Assembly: GCF_001277235.1 (NCBI RefSeq)
Contig: NZ_CP012266.1
Location: forward strand, 62,001-126,000
DNA length: 64,000 nucleotides
Reading direction: 5' to 3'
DNA from: Cronobacter dublinensis subsp. dublinensis LMG 23823
Lineage (GTDB): Bacteria; Pseudomonadota; Gammaproteobacteria; Enterobacterales; Enterobacteriaceae
Numbering within the stretch: the stretch's first letter is position 1; every line of letters begins with the position of its first letter. Position numbers and translations under genes: made by a program. Positions 42,993 through 51,385 of the stretch are shown here, in pieces. The notes beneath the pieces were generated by a model, which saw nothing but the letters and a program-made list of their open reading frames with translations, was not told where the DNA came from and did not search any database.

Positions 42993-44459
42993 ATGTACCA
43001 CATCAAAATTGTCTCTATTTTCCGTGAAAACGTCCCTCCCGCGCAGTTTGAAAGGATCATGCGTCCTGATATCGCCGCGCAGTGGGTAAACTCGGTCCCG
43101 GATAACACCGTGCGCTCGTTGTTTTCGCGTTACGATCAGTTTCAACCGACGACCCGTTCCAGCCCGTATCAAACCGGACGCGATCTGCGCAAGCTGGTGG
43201 CGCAGGAGTTCTGGTATGGCAACCTGGTGGCGATTGATGAAAGTTCGCGGCCCTGGTCGTCCACGACCGAACTCTATTATATCAATCAGAAAGGGGAACT
43301 GACGCCCACCTACGCGCCGCGATCCCTGTCGTTCCCGTTAGGCAGTATCATCGTTCGTTATGGCTCGATGGTGCGTGTCTATCGGACGCTTCCGCCGCCG
43401 ACCGTCAGACCGGCGCAGGTGGTGAAATCGAAAGCTGCAGCGGGCCCTGAGCTGGCGACGCCGGGCAAAGACATGAAACAGACCGCCGCGCAGCTTAAAG
43501 CGATGACCAAGGCGGAACGCTGGCAGGCGCGTAAGGATCTCATCAGCAAGGGCAACGCCAGTATCTACCCCGATGCGCAGATTGCCGCGAAGCGTCTTGC
43601 CGATAACAACATCGCCGTCGAAAAAGCCAAGCTTGCGGGAAATGTTTATAAGACAGTTAACCCGCTGGAAGCCACACCCGGTGTGCCGGAGGGATGGTCA
43701 GATATCAGTAATGACGCTGAGGCCCTGAATAAGCTCGGCCTGAAAAGCAGCATGCTGTATGACAATCCCGCTTCACCGGATTTTCTGGCGCGTGTTTATA
43801 AGCCGGATCCTGCCGTCTTTGGCAGCGACATGAATCCGACGGTGGTCTTCAGGGGCTCAAGGGAGCCGGAATTTGCCTCTGTGGGCGATAACCTCTCTTC
43901 GCTGTGGAATAAAGGTGAGCTGGCACCCGTCAAAAACGGCGCGGACTGGTCAAACAACTTTGCGCAAGGGGTGGGCAAAAATTCCACCTATTACCAGAGT
44001 GCGGTGGGCATTGGCGATACGCTGGCGAAATCGGGCCAGAACGTGGATATCGCTGGTCACTCGCTCGGCGGCGGTCTGGCCTCCGCCACGGCCATGGCCA
44101 GCGGCAAACCGGCCTGGACCTTTAACGCCGCAGGGCTCAACAGCGGCACCGTGGAAAAATATGGCGGCAGTGTTCTTGGTAAAGCTGATGATATCCAGGC
44201 CTATCGCGTTGAGGGCGAGCTGCTGACGAAAGTGCAGGAAGTGAATGTCTGGGAAGACCTTAAGACAATGAAAGGCCTCCCCGTACCGACTCTGCTCAAA
44301 GAAGGGGTCTCTGCGCTCAGTCCAAACGCTGCGGGCATTCCGCATGATCTCCCCGGTGGCACCGGCAGCGCGCTGGAGCGCCACGGTATTGACCAGGCTA
44401 TTAACTGTATCGAGCAGCAAAAAGATGAAGATATCGCCATCATCGGGAGTCGCCTGTGA
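42993..44459 (+). CDS. T6SS lipase effector A (GXSXG), novel N-terminal region
   Basis: A 488-residue putative phospholipase effector. The C-terminal half (about 185-488) is an alpha/beta-hydrolase lipase with the nucleophile elbow GHSLGGG (Ser357); His464 in ERHGIDQAI is the likely catalytic His because it is conserved in the paralogue at 60933 (RHFMSEVI). The first ~145 residues (MYHIKIVSIFRENVPPAQFE onward) are unlike the PAAR-like start of the paralogue and are unrecognised. No signal peptide; delivery through VgrG is inferred. It overlaps the next ankyrin gene by 4 bp, the expected immunity protein. The GHSLGGG elbow differs from the GFSRG elbow I recall for Tle1 lipases. Confidence 0.82.
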   Translation: MYHIKIVSIFRENVPPAQFERIMRPDIAAQWVNSVPDNTVRSLFSRYDQFQPTTRSSPYQTGRDLRKLVAQEFWYGNLVAIDESSRPWSSTTELYYINQKGELTPTYAPRSLSFPLGSIIVRYGSMVRVYRTLPPPTVRPAQVVKSKAAAGPELATPGKDMKQTAAQLKAMTKAERWQARKDLISKGNASIYPDAQIAAKRLADNNIAVEKAKLAGNVYKTVNPLEATPGVPEGWSDISNDAEALNKLGLKSSMLYDNPASPDFLARVYKPDPAVFGSDMNPTVVFRGSREPEFASVGDNLSSLWNKGELAPVKNGADWSNNFAQGVGKNSTYYQSAVGIGDTLAKSGQNVDIAGHSLGGGLASATAMASGKPAWTFNAAGLNSGTVEKYGGSVLGKADDIQAYRVEGELLTKVQEVNVWEDLKTMKGLPVPTLLKEGVSALSPNAAGIPHDLPGGTGSALERHGIDQAINCIEQQKDEDIAIIGSRL

Positions 44460-45214
44460 GAAAACTTTTTGTAGGCTGCCTCGCGCTGTGTTTTACCTTC
44501 ATGATTCAGGGGTGTAAGAAAGATATGGATTTAAATCCGCAGGATTATTTTAGCGGCCAGCAACTGACGCTTGCGAAGGCTATCGAAGCTGGCGATGTCA
44601 GCGAAGTGGACAAACAGGCGCCGCAAACCGATCTGAATACCCCCGGCCAGCAGGAAATGACATTACTGTTCTGGGCACTGGGAAATGCTATTGATGATAA
44701 AACCTCTGCCCGGTTAAAAATCATTACCGCACTGGTTAAAGCGGGGGCCGATCCGCTTCAGCCGCGTCCTAAGGGACAAAGCAGCCCCGCGGTATTTGTT
44801 CTTAATGCGGACAGCGGTGAATGGATCAAGGCGATGCTTGACGGCGGTTTATCGCCGGATGCGAAAGACAAAACGTTCCATGAGCCGATTATTTTTGAAA
44901 CCATCAAAGCCAAAAACACTGAAACGTTAAAAGCCATGCTGGATGCGGGCGCGAATATCAACATCACCGATTCGCTAGGCAATACCGTGCTTATCGAGGC
45001 GCTGGATTTTCACGCCTACGATCATGTTATGTTGCTGCTCGAACGCGGCGCCGACCCGGAGATCCACGGTAAATTCGGCTGGACGATGGGCAACCAGCTT
45101 GAGCGTTTCCTGAAGCGGGCAAAAGCGGGCAGCGACGAATATAAGACACTGACCGAAATAAAAAACAAGCTCATCGAGCATGGCGGGAAGTGGCCGCCTG
45201 CGCCGGTTAAATAA
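44456..45214 (+). CDS. Ankyrin-repeat immunity lipoprotein for lipase A
   Basis: A 252-residue predicted lipoprotein: signal peptide with lipobox-like FMIQGC (Cys20), then ankyrin repeats seen as AEIVKAGADPL-, MLDAGANINITDSLGNT- and LLERGADPEIHGK-like turns (about residues 80-220). It ends GGKWPPAPVK. Coupled to the lipase gene by ATGA, so it is the likely immunity protein, acting in the periplasm. An in-frame ATG at 44525, after the signal and preceded by AAGAAAG, could give a cytosolic form. Paralogue at 62239 has the same layout. Confidence 0.85.
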   Translation: MRKLFVGCLALCFTFMIQGCKKDMDLNPQDYFSGQQLTLAKAIEAGDVSEVDKQAPQTDLNTPGQQEMTLLFWALGNAIDDKTSARLKIITALVKAGADPLQPRPKGQSSPAVFVLNADSGEWIKAMLDGGLSPDAKDKTFHEPIIFETIKAKNTETLKAMLDAGANINITDSLGNTVLIEALDFHAYDHVMLLLERGADPEIHGKFGWTMGNQLERFLKRAKAGSDEYKTLTEIKNKLIEHGGKWPPAPVK

Positions 45215-45242
45215 TTCCCGCACTGCCTTACCCGCTGACGCG

Positions 45243-45271
45243 CGCCTGCATGATTTCTGATCATGCAGGCG
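45243..45271. terminator. Perfect 12-bp hairpin upstream of vgrG1
   Basis: CGCCTGCATGAT (45243-45254) and ATCATGCAGGCG (45260-45271) are perfectly complementary around a 5-base loop. It lies between the ankyrin gene and vgrG1. No T-run follows, so termination efficiency is uncertain; it may also be a transcript-protecting or recombination-prone palindrome. Confidence 0.6.
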
Positions 45272-45355
45272 GTGTCGTCTCTGATGGCGCGGGTTTTATC
45301 CCTTCTGCTTTGCCGCTACCTACGCAATAGCATAAAACATTACGGAATGAAGATT

Positions 45356-46727
45356 ATGCTTAACCGAATCACCGTTCAGCTCCCGGTCGAGGGGCTGCTT
45401 TTCTGGAAACTCTCCGGGCGCGAGTCGCTGTCGGAGCCGTTCATGTTCACCCTGACGCTGCTCGGCACGGATGCGCGCGCCGAGCGCAGCGCGCTGCTGG
45501 GCCAGCCGGTGACGGTGACCATCCCGACGCAGGCGCTGATGACGCCGCGCTACCTCAACGGCAAGGTGACCCGCGTGGCGGTGACCGCCGTGGAGATGTC
45601 GGGCACCCGCTACGCGGCGTATGAGCTGACGGTGGAGCCGGACCTGTGGCCGATGCAGCGCGACCGCAACCTGCGTATTTTCCAGGGCCAGACGGTGCCG
45701 CAGATAGTGAAGACGCTGCTGGGCGAGAGCCGGGTGAACGTCGAGGAGCGGCTGTCGGGGAGTTACCGGGTGTGGGAGTACTGCGTGCAGTACCAGGAGA
45801 GCAGCCTCGATTTCATGAGCCGCCTGCTGGAGCTGGAGGGCATCACCTACCACTTCCGCCACGAGCAGGACCGCCACACGCTGATTCTCACCGACGCGCC
45901 GGGCCAGTACGAGCCGTTCCCCGGCTACGAGACGATTCCGTACCACGTGACGCCGTCGGGCGGCACCACGGATGAAGAGGGCATCAGCCAGTGGGCGCTG
46001 GAAGACAGCGTGACGCCGGGCATCTACAGCCTGGACGACTACGACTTCCGCAAGCCGAACGCGTGGCTGTTCCAGGCACGCCAGAACCCGAAATCGCCGC
46101 AGCCGGGAAGCATCGACGTCTACGACTGGCCGGGCCGGTTTGTGGAGCACGGCCACGGGGAGTTCTACGCCCGCATCCGCCAGGAGCGGTGGCAGGTGGA
46201 GCACCGCCAGACGCAGGGCAGCGGGACGGCGCTGGGCATCGCGCCGGGGCACACGTTTGTGCTGCGCAACGCGCCGTTCTTCGGCGACAACGGCGAGTAC
46301 CTGACTACCGTTGCGCACTACCACTTCGAGGAGAACCGCTACGCGAGCGGGGCGGACAGCAACACCATCCACGAGACGCGCTTTGAGGTGATACCGGCGG
46401 ACGTGCCGTACCGCCCGTCGCAGAAGACGCCGTGGCCGCGCACGTACGGCCCGCAGACGGCGAAGGTGGTGGGTCCGCAGGGCGAGAGTATCTGGACGGA
46501 CAAATACGGCCGTGTGAAGGTGAAATTCCACTGGGACCGTCTGTCGAAGGGCGACGACACCAGCTCGGGCTGGGTGCGTGTCTCCAGCGCGTGGGCGGGC
46601 CAGGGGTTCGGTGGCGTGCAGATACCGCGCGTGGGTGATGAAGTGGTGGTGGACTTCATCAACGGCGACCCGGACCGTCCGCTGATAACGGGGCGCGTGT
46701 ACAACGAGGCGAGCATGCCGCCGTGGG
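45356..46727 (+). repeat. vgrG conserved core, copy 1 of a 1372-bp repeat
   Basis: This segment and 57649-59020 are nearly identical at DNA level, with only scattered, mostly third-position differences noticed by eye, and the match stops sharply at CCGTGGG in both. The flanks are unrelated. Such a long direct repeat 12.3 kb apart is a substrate for gene conversion or deletion of the intervening effector genes. Confidence 0.9.
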
Positions 46728-47551
46728 AGTTACCCGGTGATGCCACACGCATGGGCTTTATGACACGCAGTAAAGACGGGCATCGCGACAATGCCAGCTA
46801 TCTTTTCTTTGAAGACAAGATGGGCGATGAGTTGCTGGATATGCATGCCGAGAAAAACATGAATATCTCGGTAGAAAACGACAAAACGGTCGCGATTGAT
46901 GGCTGTCGCACCACCACTATCGGACGCGATCAAAAAGATGAAGTGACGGGCGATGCTTCGTTTTACTATAAGCAAAAGCGTACGACTGTAGTCGATCAGC
47001 GTGAAACCAGGACGTTTAATAATGGCGAAGAAACCACTATAACTAATGGTAAGACGTTAATGGTCACTAGCGGTGGGTTCAAAAGTGAGATAACCGATCT
47101 TAAAAAAGATATTATTCATGGGAATCGCTCAACTACCATTGATACGGGTGACTATTTAACCATCAATGATGGTGGGCAAGAGCAAAGCATCAAAGGGAAT
47201 GTCAACGTTAATATTGATGGTAATTGGGTCCAGAAAATTACTAATGGTCATATTCATATTTCATCTCCTGATAAAATCACTATCAAAAGCGATACGGAAG
47301 TTAATGTTGATTCGCCTTATTTATCAAGTAATGCGCACTTTCATCAGGAGACATATAGCGCTGCTTCAACCGCCTTTAATATTTTTAATTTGGGTCTGAA
47401 TTTAACTAACATTGGTTATAGTATTACCGAGTATAGCGGTAAGAAATTCGATTGGGCAAACTCTGTAGTAAGGGGTGAACATATAGCAGGCGCAAAAATA
47501 ATGATGCATGGTATTATGCTGCATGCAGCACGGCTTTCAACTTTCTTATGA
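45356..47551 (+). CDS. vgrG: T6SS spike protein VgrG1 (TssI) with variable C-terminal tail
   Basis: Trimeric tip protein of the T6SS tube, 731 residues from ATG 45356 (an ATG at 45347 is equally possible). Residues 1-457 form the gp27/gp5-like core, starting MLNRITVQLPVEGLLFWKLS and ending near NEASMPPW. After that comes a gp5-like beta-helix with ENDKTVAIDG and TTTIGRDQ repeats. The final ~64 residues (about 668-731, FNIFNLGLNLTNIGYSITEY to the end) are hydrophobic with no close match to VgrG2. GC content drops sharply from about base 46728, so the tail is a recent import. DUF3592-like genes follow. Confidence 0.93.
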   Translation: MLNRITVQLPVEGLLFWKLSGRESLSEPFMFTLTLLGTDARAERSALLGQPVTVTIPTQALMTPRYLNGKVTRVAVTAVEMSGTRYAAYELTVEPDLWPMQRDRNLRIFQGQTVPQIVKTLLGESRVNVEERLSGSYRVWEYCVQYQESSLDFMSRLLELEGITYHFRHEQDRHTLILTDAPGQYEPFPGYETIPYHVTPSGGTTDEEGISQWALEDSVTPGIYSLDDYDFRKPNAWLFQARQNPKSPQPGSIDVYDWPGRFVEHGHGEFYARIRQERWQVEHRQTQGSGTALGIAPGHTFVLRNAPFFGDNGEYLTTVAHYHFEENRYASGADSNTIHETRFEVIPADVPYRPSQKTPWPRTYGPQTAKVVGPQGESIWTDKYGRVKVKFHWDRLSKGDDTSSGWVRVSSAWAGQGFGGVQIPRVGDEVVVDFINGDPDRPLITGRVYNEASMPPWELPGDATRMGFMTRSKDGHRDNASYLFFEDKMGDELLDMHAEKNMNISVENDKTVAIDGCRTTTIGRDQKDEVTGDASFYYKQKRTTVVDQRETRTFNNGEETTITNGKTLMVTSGGFKSEITDLKKDIIHGNRSTTIDTGDYLTINDGGQEQSIKGNVNVNIDGNWVQKITNGHIHISSPDKITIKSDTEVNVDSPYLSSNAHFHQETYSAASTAFNIFNLGLNLTNIGYSITEYSGKKFDWANSVVRGEHIAGAKIMMHGIMLHAARLSTFL

Positions 47552-47569
47552 TTTAACAAGGAAATAAAT

Positions 47570-47935
47570 ATGGTTATCACGGAGCATTTTGGATTACTGG
47601 TTATGGCTGGCGCTTTGTGCTTTATGGTTTATGTAGGTGTCCAATCATACCGAGAGCAATCTGATTTTAAAGAAAACGGAATAAGAACTGTAGCAACCGT
47701 TACCAAAATAAAACAGGTCGGTTCGTCTGGTGCCGGTTCACCAAAGTGCGTTATCTCATTGACCTTTAAAGATGTAAGTGGTCAAGAGGTTGTAACGCAA
47801 AAAACTCAGGTTGTTTCAGCACTGGATCTTATGCCGGTTGAGCGGGATAAGGTTGTAGATATTTATTATAAAAAAGAGAACCCTAAAAAGGTATGGCTTA
47901 TTTTTCAGAGTGAAAAAGATAGTAAATATCTTTAA
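47570..47935 (+). CDS. DUF3592-like small membrane protein, type P1
   Basis: A 121-residue protein with one N-terminal membrane helix (about 5-23) and a small soluble domain containing ENGIRTVATVTKIKQVGSSG and VDIYYKKENPKKVWLIF, the G-x-x-x-x-A-x-V and Y-x-x-x-N-P pattern I associate with DUF3592. AAGGAAATAAAT precedes its ATG, 18 bp after vgrG1. Closest relatives in the window are the proteins at 48421 and 50956. Immediate position behind the VgrG1 tail makes it a candidate cognate immunity protein. AT-rich. Confidence 0.8.
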   Translation: MVITEHFGLLVMAGALCFMVYVGVQSYREQSDFKENGIRTVATVTKIKQVGSSGAGSPKCVISLTFKDVSGQEVVTQKTQVVSALDLMPVERDKVVDIYYKKENPKKVWLIFQSEKDSKYL

Positions 47936-48047
47936 TGGTTGGGGGGTTAAATTATAGGATGTTCTAAATTAGAAAATGGTCTTTTATTAAAATATAAAGA
48001 TGCATTTTAAAAAGGCTGTGGCTTTGTTTAGATAAAAAAGGAGTTGT

Positions 48048-48395
48048 ATGTCTGGCTCATTTGAAATTACCATAATCGTCATGGTGGCTGTAATAGTCGG
48101 CATGTTCCTTTACGTGTATAACACTGGCGTTTCTTATGAGAAGTTCCAAAAAGAAGGTATTCGCACAGAAGCTAAAATACTCAGCATGGAGAAAATCGGT
48201 GCTAGTGGAACAGGTAATACAAAGATGAAAATGAAGCTTCAGTTTGAATCAGAACAAGGTCCCGTAACAGTGACAGCGAAAGAATATATATCTCCACAAA
48301 ACCTGATAAAAATTATGCGGAATAATACAATATTTATATATTACATGCCAAAAGATCCTAGGCAAGTTTTCCTGGTTCCGTTTGAAATGGAATGA
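48048..48395 (+). CDS. DUF3592-like small membrane protein
   Basis: A 115-residue protein with a hydrophobic N-terminus (IIVMVAVIVGMFLYVY) and a soluble part with EGIRTEAKILSMEKIGASG and IFIYYMPKDPRQVFLVPF. It is a more diverged member of the array. AAGGAG precedes the ATG. It may be another immunity gene retained from an earlier VgrG tail; function is not shown. AT-rich. Confidence 0.75.
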   Translation: MSGSFEITIIVMVAVIVGMFLYVYNTGVSYEKFQKEGIRTEAKILSMEKIGASGTGNTKMKMKLQFESEQGPVTVTAKEYISPQNLIKIMRNNTIFIYYMPKDPRQVFLVPFEME

Positions 48396-48420
48396 TTGTT
48401 TATAAATGAAGGGCTTGTGA

Positions 48421-48783
48421 ATGGATTTCACTGAATATTTTGGTCTTATTATTACGCTGGGAGTTACAGGGTTTATTGTATATTTGGTTTTTCATACAGG
48501 CGCAGTACATGATGACTTCAAAAGAAATGGTATTAAAACTGAGGCGTTAGTGACTAATATCAGGCAAATAGGCTCATCAGGGGCTGGTTCTCCAAAATGC
48601 ATTTTTTCACTAAAATTCTTTACAAAAAATAATATTGAAATCAACACTGATCATACTGAGTTCGTTTCAGTTTTGGATCTTACTGTCCTTGAGAGAGAGC
48701 GGAAGGTCGAGATTTATTATAAAGAAAGCGATCCAAACAAGGTATGGATGATTTTAAGCGAAGAAAAAGAGCGCGGACTATAA
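48421..48783 (+). CDS. DUF3592-like small membrane protein, type P1
   Basis: A 120-residue paralogue of the protein at 47570: FTEYFGLIITLGVTGFIVYL, KRNGIKTEALVTNIRQIGSS and VEIYYKESDPNKVWMIL. It starts 25 bp after the preceding gene, with GAAGGGCTTGTG upstream, and keeps an intact frame, so it is probably functional. The differences to its paralogues lie mostly in the middle (FFTKNNIEINTDHTEF), where toxin specificity may reside. Confidence 0.8.
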   Translation: MDFTEYFGLIITLGVTGFIVYLVFHTGAVHDDFKRNGIKTEALVTNIRQIGSSGAGSPKCIFSLKFFTKNNIEINTDHTEFVSVLDLTVLERERKVEIYYKESDPNKVWMILSEEKERGL

Positions 48784-48870
48784 ATTAATATTAAACTTAA
48801 GGACATCCATAATAACTTTATGGAGGCCTTTTGAAATGAAAAATTTTAATGAGATGGTGATTTAAATGAT

Positions 48871-48980
48871 GTGATAGAACATATTGGATGGCTGGTAATA
48901 ACCGATGCTTTATCTTTTATGGTGTATCCAAACGTGCATTCACGCCGAGAATAAGATGATTTTAAGTAAATGAAATAAAA
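48871..48980 (+). pseudogene. Remnant of a P1-type DUF3592 gene
   Basis: Starting GTGATAGAACATATTGGATG, the frame reads VIEHIGWLVITDALSFMVY, then NVHSRRE and a stop, then DDFK and further stops. This parallels the 5' third of the gene at 47570 (EHFGLLVMAGALCFMVY, then SYREQSDFKENG). Only the first ~37 codons remain, so it is a decayed copy. Confidence 0.75.
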
Positions 48981-49084
48981 AATAAATGCCTTTAATCTCT
49001 TGCTAAGAATACAGTAAAGGATTCATTGACTTTGCATCGGTTCACTCTTCTTTTGTGGTTTAATTCTTGCTGTGATCTTTTATT

Positions 49085-49468
49085 ATGTTTGATTCGTCTT
49101 CTTTTGCTAAAGGCTATGCGATTGTATTTCTGTCTGTTATTGCGATAATAATATTAACTGTAATTGTTAAGGATATTAGAAGCAAAAAAAACAAAGATAA
49201 TATTCGTCGTAATGGTATTCATGTATTGGCTGAAATCATTAACGTAGAAAGCTATACTGGAAAGATTTCACAGTATACAAATATTAAATTACATTACCGT
49301 TATAAAACTTATCAAGGACGCGATATTTTAAATGAGGGTACTGCGGTGATATTTACTTCTGATTTGAAAAAATATAGCCTTGGCGAGACCTTCCCTATTG
49401 TATATAGCAAAGATAATCCAGAGTTGGTCATCATTGAAATTGAAAACCCCTCTATCAAAATGAAGTAA
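49085..49468 (+). CDS. Small membrane protein, DUF3592-like
   Basis: A 127-residue protein with an N-terminal helix (AIVFLSVIAIIILTVIV), a basic stretch and a domain with NIRRNGIHVLAEIINVES and FPIVYSKDNPELVIIEI. The overall plan (one helix, then a small beta-rich domain ending in Y-x-x-x-N-P) is shared with the neighbours but sequence similarity is low. AT-rich. No stronger function can be given. Confidence 0.7.
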   Translation: MFDSSSFAKGYAIVFLSVIAIIILTVIVKDIRSKKNKDNIRRNGIHVLAEIINVESYTGKISQYTNIKLHYRYKTYQGRDILNEGTAVIFTSDLKKYSLGETFPIVYSKDNPELVIIEIENPSIKMK

Positions 49469-49580
49469 GGTTTACTGTGAAGGATGGTTGATTACTCTAT
49501 AACATCAGGGCAAGAAATGTCATGAGTTTTTAAATTGAGGCGATGAGTTAGATGCGCGCAGTTAAATCACAAGAGTTAAT

Positions 49581-49911
49581 ATGCCAAAGGAAATTATTGT
49601 CGGGATACTGTTGGTTGGGATTGCTATTTATACTGTTGGAAAGTCCTTTTATGATAATGCATCGATAGAAAAAAAGGAACGACTGTTACGGCAGTGGTTT
49701 TAAAATCTGTACAGCTAAGCAGTAATGAAACCGGTAGTATAAACGGTGATTTTATCGTGAAATTTGATACTGCTGATATGGGAGAGGAAACAATCAGGTT
49801 CAAATCTACTATCCGCAACTTTATGCTTCTCGTATCCAGCCTGGGTGCGTGGTTCAGGTAAGGTATTTAGATAAAGGTGATAAGATAAAAGCTTATTTCA
49901 TTTTTGACTAA
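49581..49911 (+). pseudogene. Frameshifted paralogue of the small membrane protein at 51386
   Basis: The DNA closely matches the gene at 51386-51718 along its length, but two single-base deletions break the frame, near 49670 (GATAG versus GATCCG before the A7 run) and near 49811-49830 (26 versus 27 bases before CTCGT). Frame 1 reads MPKEIIVGILLVGIAIYTVG then stops; after correction the VVLKSVQLSSNETGSIN block and the end AYFIFD reappear. Neither shift lies in a long homopolymer except the first, which adjoins A7. Confidence 0.85.
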
Positions 49912-50113
49912 GAGCGAAAGTAAAAAGTGGACATTATGGGCAGGGTAGGCAGACATATTGAGAGTCTCAGTTAATAGTCCGAAGTTAAGAGTGGAGCCGC
50001 CGCATTGAAATGCATAGGTGGTAAATTTCAAGTGCATATGTGAGATACAGAAAAATTCCCCATTCTCGCATAATATGTTGCTGTTTTAACCAATTTTAGT
50101 TAATCGAAGGATT

Positions 50114-50485
50114 ATGAATACTTTATCTTATATCATGCCTAAGCTTGCATGGATTATTCCTTTATTTATTTTGATGTTTGTTGCCTATGTTTTTATTAAA
50201 AATAGAGAGTCAGATAAACTTGATGACTATATAAAAGAAAACGGTGTCGATGTTGAGGCGACGATGACAGTGATCAAGCCCGACGCTGCTCAAAGAATAA
50301 ATAATAAAATAGTTGCTGTAATTACAGTGCAGTATGAGTTTAAAGGGAAAAGCATAACCTCTAAACGTGGCCTTAGCTTTTATATAACGGACAAAGATAA
50401 GTTTGAAGTTGGAAAAAAAATAAGAATAAGAATAAATCCTGTCAATCCGACACAATTTTACTACCCTGATTACAGGACGTACTAA
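50114..50485 (+). CDS. Small membrane protein, DUF3592-like
   Basis: A 123-residue protein: N-terminal helix (LAWIIPLFILMFVAYVFI), then DYIKENGVDVEATMTVIKPD and a C-terminal IRIRINPVNPTQFYYPDY. Same plan as the other array members, but diverged. ATCGAAGGATT precedes ATG 50114. The 200 bp upstream (49912-50113) shows no gene. AT-rich and without recognised function; candidate immunity protein by context only. Confidence 0.7.
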   Translation: MNTLSYIMPKLAWIIPLFILMFVAYVFIKNRESDKLDDYIKENGVDVEATMTVIKPDAAQRINNKIVAVITVQYEFKGKSITSKRGLSFYITDKDKFEVGKKIRIRINPVNPTQFYYPDYRTY

Positions 50486-50602
50486 ATAGAAGAATAAGCG
50501 CTATTATAAATACCTGGCTAGTTTTTTGGTGGCTGGGTAACTTTCAAGTATATTTTTCAAGAAAAATGACGATTAAAAGTTATATATAAATCAATCTCTA
50601 AG

Positions 50603-50940
50603 CACGATTGGGTGCAGAAAATAGCAAATGGAAATATTTATATTTTGGCTTTTGATAAATATTATTAAAAGCAATACGGAAATTAATGTTGATTCACCTT
50701 ATTTATCAAGTAATACGCATGTGCATCAGAAGACGTATAGTACAGTGTGTTATCCTTTGCTTTATTTAATTTAGGGATTAAGTTAACTAACTTTGGATAC
50801 ACTATTGCTGAGTATAGTAATAAGAATTTTGGCTTAATTAAGGATTATGTCAGAGCAGAGTTTATCATTGGTTGGAGCAAAAATCATAATGCATGGTATA
50901 ATGTTACATGCTGCAAAATTATCTTCCTTTTTATAATTAT
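50603..50940 (+). pseudogene. Displaced remnant of a vgrG 3' end (VgrG1-like tail)
   Basis: From about 50603 the DNA parallels the last ~340 bases of vgrG1 (47220-47551): ATTGGGTGCAGAAAAT, then AATTAATGTTGATTC, TTATTTATCAAGTAA, the CATCAGAAGACGTATAG block and the end AATGCATGGTATAATG-TTACATGC. In-frame stops and gaps break it, and no vgrG core precedes it. It is followed 15 bp later by a P1-type DUF3592 gene, exactly as the vgrG1 tail is. A 68-codon open frame inside (50747-50953) is only part of the decayed tail. Confidence 0.88.
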
Positions 50941-50955
50941 TAAAAACAAATAAGA

Positions 50956-51321
50956 ATGGCTATTACTGAATATTTTGGACTATTAATTAGTGTAGGAATA
51001 CTGTGCTTTATGATATTCCTTGTGGTTAACACAGGGCGGGAGCATGACGATTTCAAAAAGAATGGTATCAGAACGGTGGCAACTGTCACTAAGATAAAGC
51101 AAATTGGCTCTTCTGGTGCGGGCTCGCCAAAATGTGTGATCTCTTTGACTTTTCATAGCCAGGAGGGTGAAAAGATTACGACCGAGAAAACAGAAGTTAT
51201 TAGTGCATTAAATCTTATGCCGATAGAACGAGACCGCAAGGTTGATATTTATTATAAAAAAGATAAGCCTCAAAAAGTGTGGCTTATATTGCAGAGCCAA
51301 AAAGATAGAGAAGGTCTGTAA
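50956..51321 (+). CDS. DUF3592-like small membrane protein, type P1
   Basis: A 121-residue protein strikingly close to the one at 47570: ITEYFGLLISVGILCFMIFL, KKNGIRTVATVTKIKQIGSS, GAGSPKCVISLTF, LNLMPIERDRKVDIYYKKDK. It differs mainly at FHSQEGEKITTEKTEVI. It follows the displaced VgrG tail remnant as the 47570 gene follows the live vgrG1 tail, so tail plus protein appear to be one inherited module. Frame intact although its partner tail is dead. Confidence 0.82.
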   Translation: MAITEYFGLLISVGILCFMIFLVVNTGREHDDFKKNGIRTVATVTKIKQIGSSGAGSPKCVISLTFHSQEGEKITTEKTEVISALNLMPIERDRKVDIYYKKDKPQKVWLILQSQKDREGL

Positions 51322-51385
51322 TTTTTTTTGTTTAATTGTTGGCTGGTTAAATATCAGCCTGATCTCGCCAGCTTTGGGAGCTAAT

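Noticed and set aside
41112..43172. 686-codon minus-strand frame opposite clpV end, ppkA and the lipase start
   Set aside because: Crosses gene boundaries and a terminator; no domain; antisense shadow.
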